This document shows, piece by piece, positions 62,965 to 64,000 of a DNA stretch of 64,000 nt. The notes beneath the pieces are model-generated. The model saw only the letters and a program-made list of their open reading frames with translations. It was not told the origin of the DNA and searched no databases. Position 1 is the first letter of the stretch. Each line of letters starts with the position of its first letter. The DNA is from Devosia oryzisoli (GTDB lineage Bacteria > Pseudomonadota > Alphaproteobacteria > Rhizobiales > Devosiaceae), in assembly GCF_014837245.1 (NCBI RefSeq), contig NZ_JACYFU010000001.1, forward strand, positions 1,280,285-1,344,284. The letters run 5' to 3'. The position numbers and the translations under genes are program-made.

Positions 62965-63511
62965 GACGTCGAAAGCATAAGGATTTGTCGAACGTAGGGT
63001 TACTGAGCCATGTACGCATTCACGCCACCGCAAGGGCCGAAGCGGTCCGTCGTGAAAGATGCTGCCGCCACGCCGGAGTTCAACGACATGACCGTTCCGG
63101 CAGGGATGTGCACGCCACGCTTATCTCGGCGCTGAACTTACTTTCGATAAGATCGGTGCGTCGAAAAACACCTGAAATGAAACGAATGGCCGGCGCAGAG
63201 CGCGGGCTTGTATCAAAGTAATTTTCAACAACACCGCCCAACGCTGCAGAAGATGGCTGGCCCAGTTGATCGCAGGACCTAACAACGGTGCCAATGAGGA
63301 GCCGGCGCAATGCGCCCCATTTCAGACTTCCAGCCAGCCTTTCAGACTTCCCAAAAGCTGACGGTCCGCTCAGGCCGAGGCAGTGTCCAAATGGGGGTGG
63401 GTTCCTGACTGTCGGCTTCTGGCGACCGTCCCGCCGAAGCAGACGTTACACACTAGCCCCACAAGCGGGCATGTGAGTGAAGCGGCGGATTTGGTTCCGC
63501 CGCTTGGGCTG
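62965..63511. other. Gene-free region right of the IS element
   Basis: About 547 bp with no confident gene. It holds TGCGCCCCATTTCA at 63311-63324, then a repeated TTTCAGACTTCC (63320-63331 and again about 63341). Possibly debris of earlier insertions. Confidence 0.5.
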
Positions 63512-64000
63512 CTAGTTCGCAGCTCCTTGTCCGAAATCAAGGTTTGTCGGGCGAGGAAGAACAAGTCCCTTGCCGCTGCTGGTTGGAACGCTGCCATCGA
63601 CTTTGTTTAGGCTGAACTTGCGAGACCAGCATTTGCCGGTCCCTTTGAGGAAGAAGCCATAGTGGAGGCTCAAGGCTTCCTCGGGAATGTCAAAAACAAC
63701 TGATCGCTCGTTCCAACCCTGCGTTCCGACCAATGGCCCATCGGGTCGCCGCAGTTCGAGATTGTCGAACAGGAGCGTTCCCTTGGCACCATCGACCCGG
63801 AACCAGATGGTCGCGCCAGTGCCAGCATCCTCCGTGCGCAACTCGCCAGCGAGCCGCATCCGCTTGCCTTTGAACGCTTCGGCGTCCACGCTTTGCATGA
63901 CCGTGCAGAAGTCGTCGCCTCGGACGTCGTGCAGCATTTCGGGCCTGGCTGCGATCACAACAGTTGAACCGTTCTCATGATCGACGCGCGTATCGTAGAG
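63512..64000 (-). CDS. C-terminal part of an uncharacterised protein (start beyond window)
   Basis: At least 162 residues visible; the frame is open to the right edge. The visible part is a beta-rich, jelly-roll-like domain (CTVMQSVDAEAFKGKRMRLAGELRTEDA, ATIWFRVDG, LLFDNLELRRP, WNERSVVFDIPEEA, HYGFFLKGTGKCW). A domain of this pattern is found at the C-terminus of some transcription regulators and carbohydrate-binding-like proteins, but I cannot assign the family with confidence. The N-terminal part, which would decide the function, is outside the window. Confidence 0.6.
   Translation of the reverse strand, partial: LYDTRVDHENGSTVVIAARPEMLHDVRGDDFCTVMQSVDAEAFKGKRMRLAGELRTEDAGTGATIWFRVDGAKGTLLFDNLELRRPDGPLVGTQGWNERSVVFDIPEEALSLHYGFFLKGTGKCWSRKFSLNKVDGSVPTSSGKGLVLPRPTNLDFGQGAAN

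Noticed and set aside
63080..63310. 76-codon minus-strand frame right of the IS element
   Set aside because: No recognisable motif or ribosome-binding site; treated as chance.

Overview
The window is GC-rich (roughly 60% or more by eye) and has dense, overlapping operons. Its gene set (AniA-type NirK, DmeR/DmeF, a CueR copper regulon, SsuA-type transporters, an AcoR-regulated aldehyde dehydrogenase) fits an alphaproteobacterium, most likely order Hyphomicrobiales. The order-level placement is inference; there is no rRNA or other phylogenetic marker. No tRNA, rRNA or CRISPR array was recognised. The layout is that of a mosaic accessory region: tyrosine recombinases at the left, cargo modules in the middle, island-type genes (AAA ATPase, CoiA-like nuclease) at about 47.5-50.3 kb, then a defence locus and an IS3 element.

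Region by region. (1) 1-4.1 kb: a tyrosine recombinase running in from the left edge, a 352-bp hairpin-rich repeat, a tract with five TAAGAT motifs, and a second divergent tyrosine recombinase. (2) 4.4-19.2 kb: metal and nitrogen-oxide module. It holds a frameshifted spermidine-synthase-like gene, nirK, a DUF305 membrane protein, and a CueR-controlled copper set (MFS exporter, cueR, copA, copZ, DUF411 protein, multicopper oxidase, a second Cu-ATPase with YHS domain). Next come dmeR and a dmeF broken by three frameshifts, then the remnant of another cation-diffusion gene. Four CueR-type promoter boxes tie the copper genes together. (3) 20.4-27.1 kb: an amino-sugar (GlcNAc-like) uptake and catabolism operon, from solute-binding protein to NagA. 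(4) 27.5-41.6 kb: a catabolic island for an unidentified, probably nitrogen-containing compound. It has an SsuABC/ThiY-like transporter, cytosine-deaminase-like amidohydrolase, FAD oxidase, flavodoxin-fold reductase, RidA, creatininase-family enzyme, glycoside hydrolase, Rieske protein, two TIM-barrel amidohydrolases, ferredoxin reductase and ferredoxin. A LacI regulator has near-identical operators in front of itself and in the divergent promoter region. (5) 42.1-46.2 kb: aldehyde dehydrogenase plus DUF779 protein under a textbook sigma-54 promoter and a divergent AcoR-type activator. (6) 46.4-50.6 kb: ArsR regulator, AAA ATPase, CoiA-like nuclease, and the second copy of the 352-bp repeat, exactly 48,323 bp from the first and without indels. 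(7) 50.9-61.6 kb: defence locus. An AIPR protein converges on a seven-gene leftward operon: PD-(D/E)XK-like protein, Dcm-type methyltransferase, Vsr endonuclease, GHKL/MORC-like ATPase, HNH nuclease, SNF2 helicase and a stand-alone EcoRII-N (B3-like) DNA-binding domain. (8) 61.7-63.0 kb: a complete IS3-family element with a 3-bp target duplication. (9) 63.5 kb to the right edge: the C-terminal part of a gene that enters from outside.

The best candidate for an undescribed system is the 53.0-61.6 kb operon. It reads as a restriction system whose recognition, translocation, ATPase and cleavage functions sit on separate, translationally coupled polypeptides beside a Dcm/Vsr pair. The second is the duplicated multi-hairpin element flanking the 48-kb cargo.
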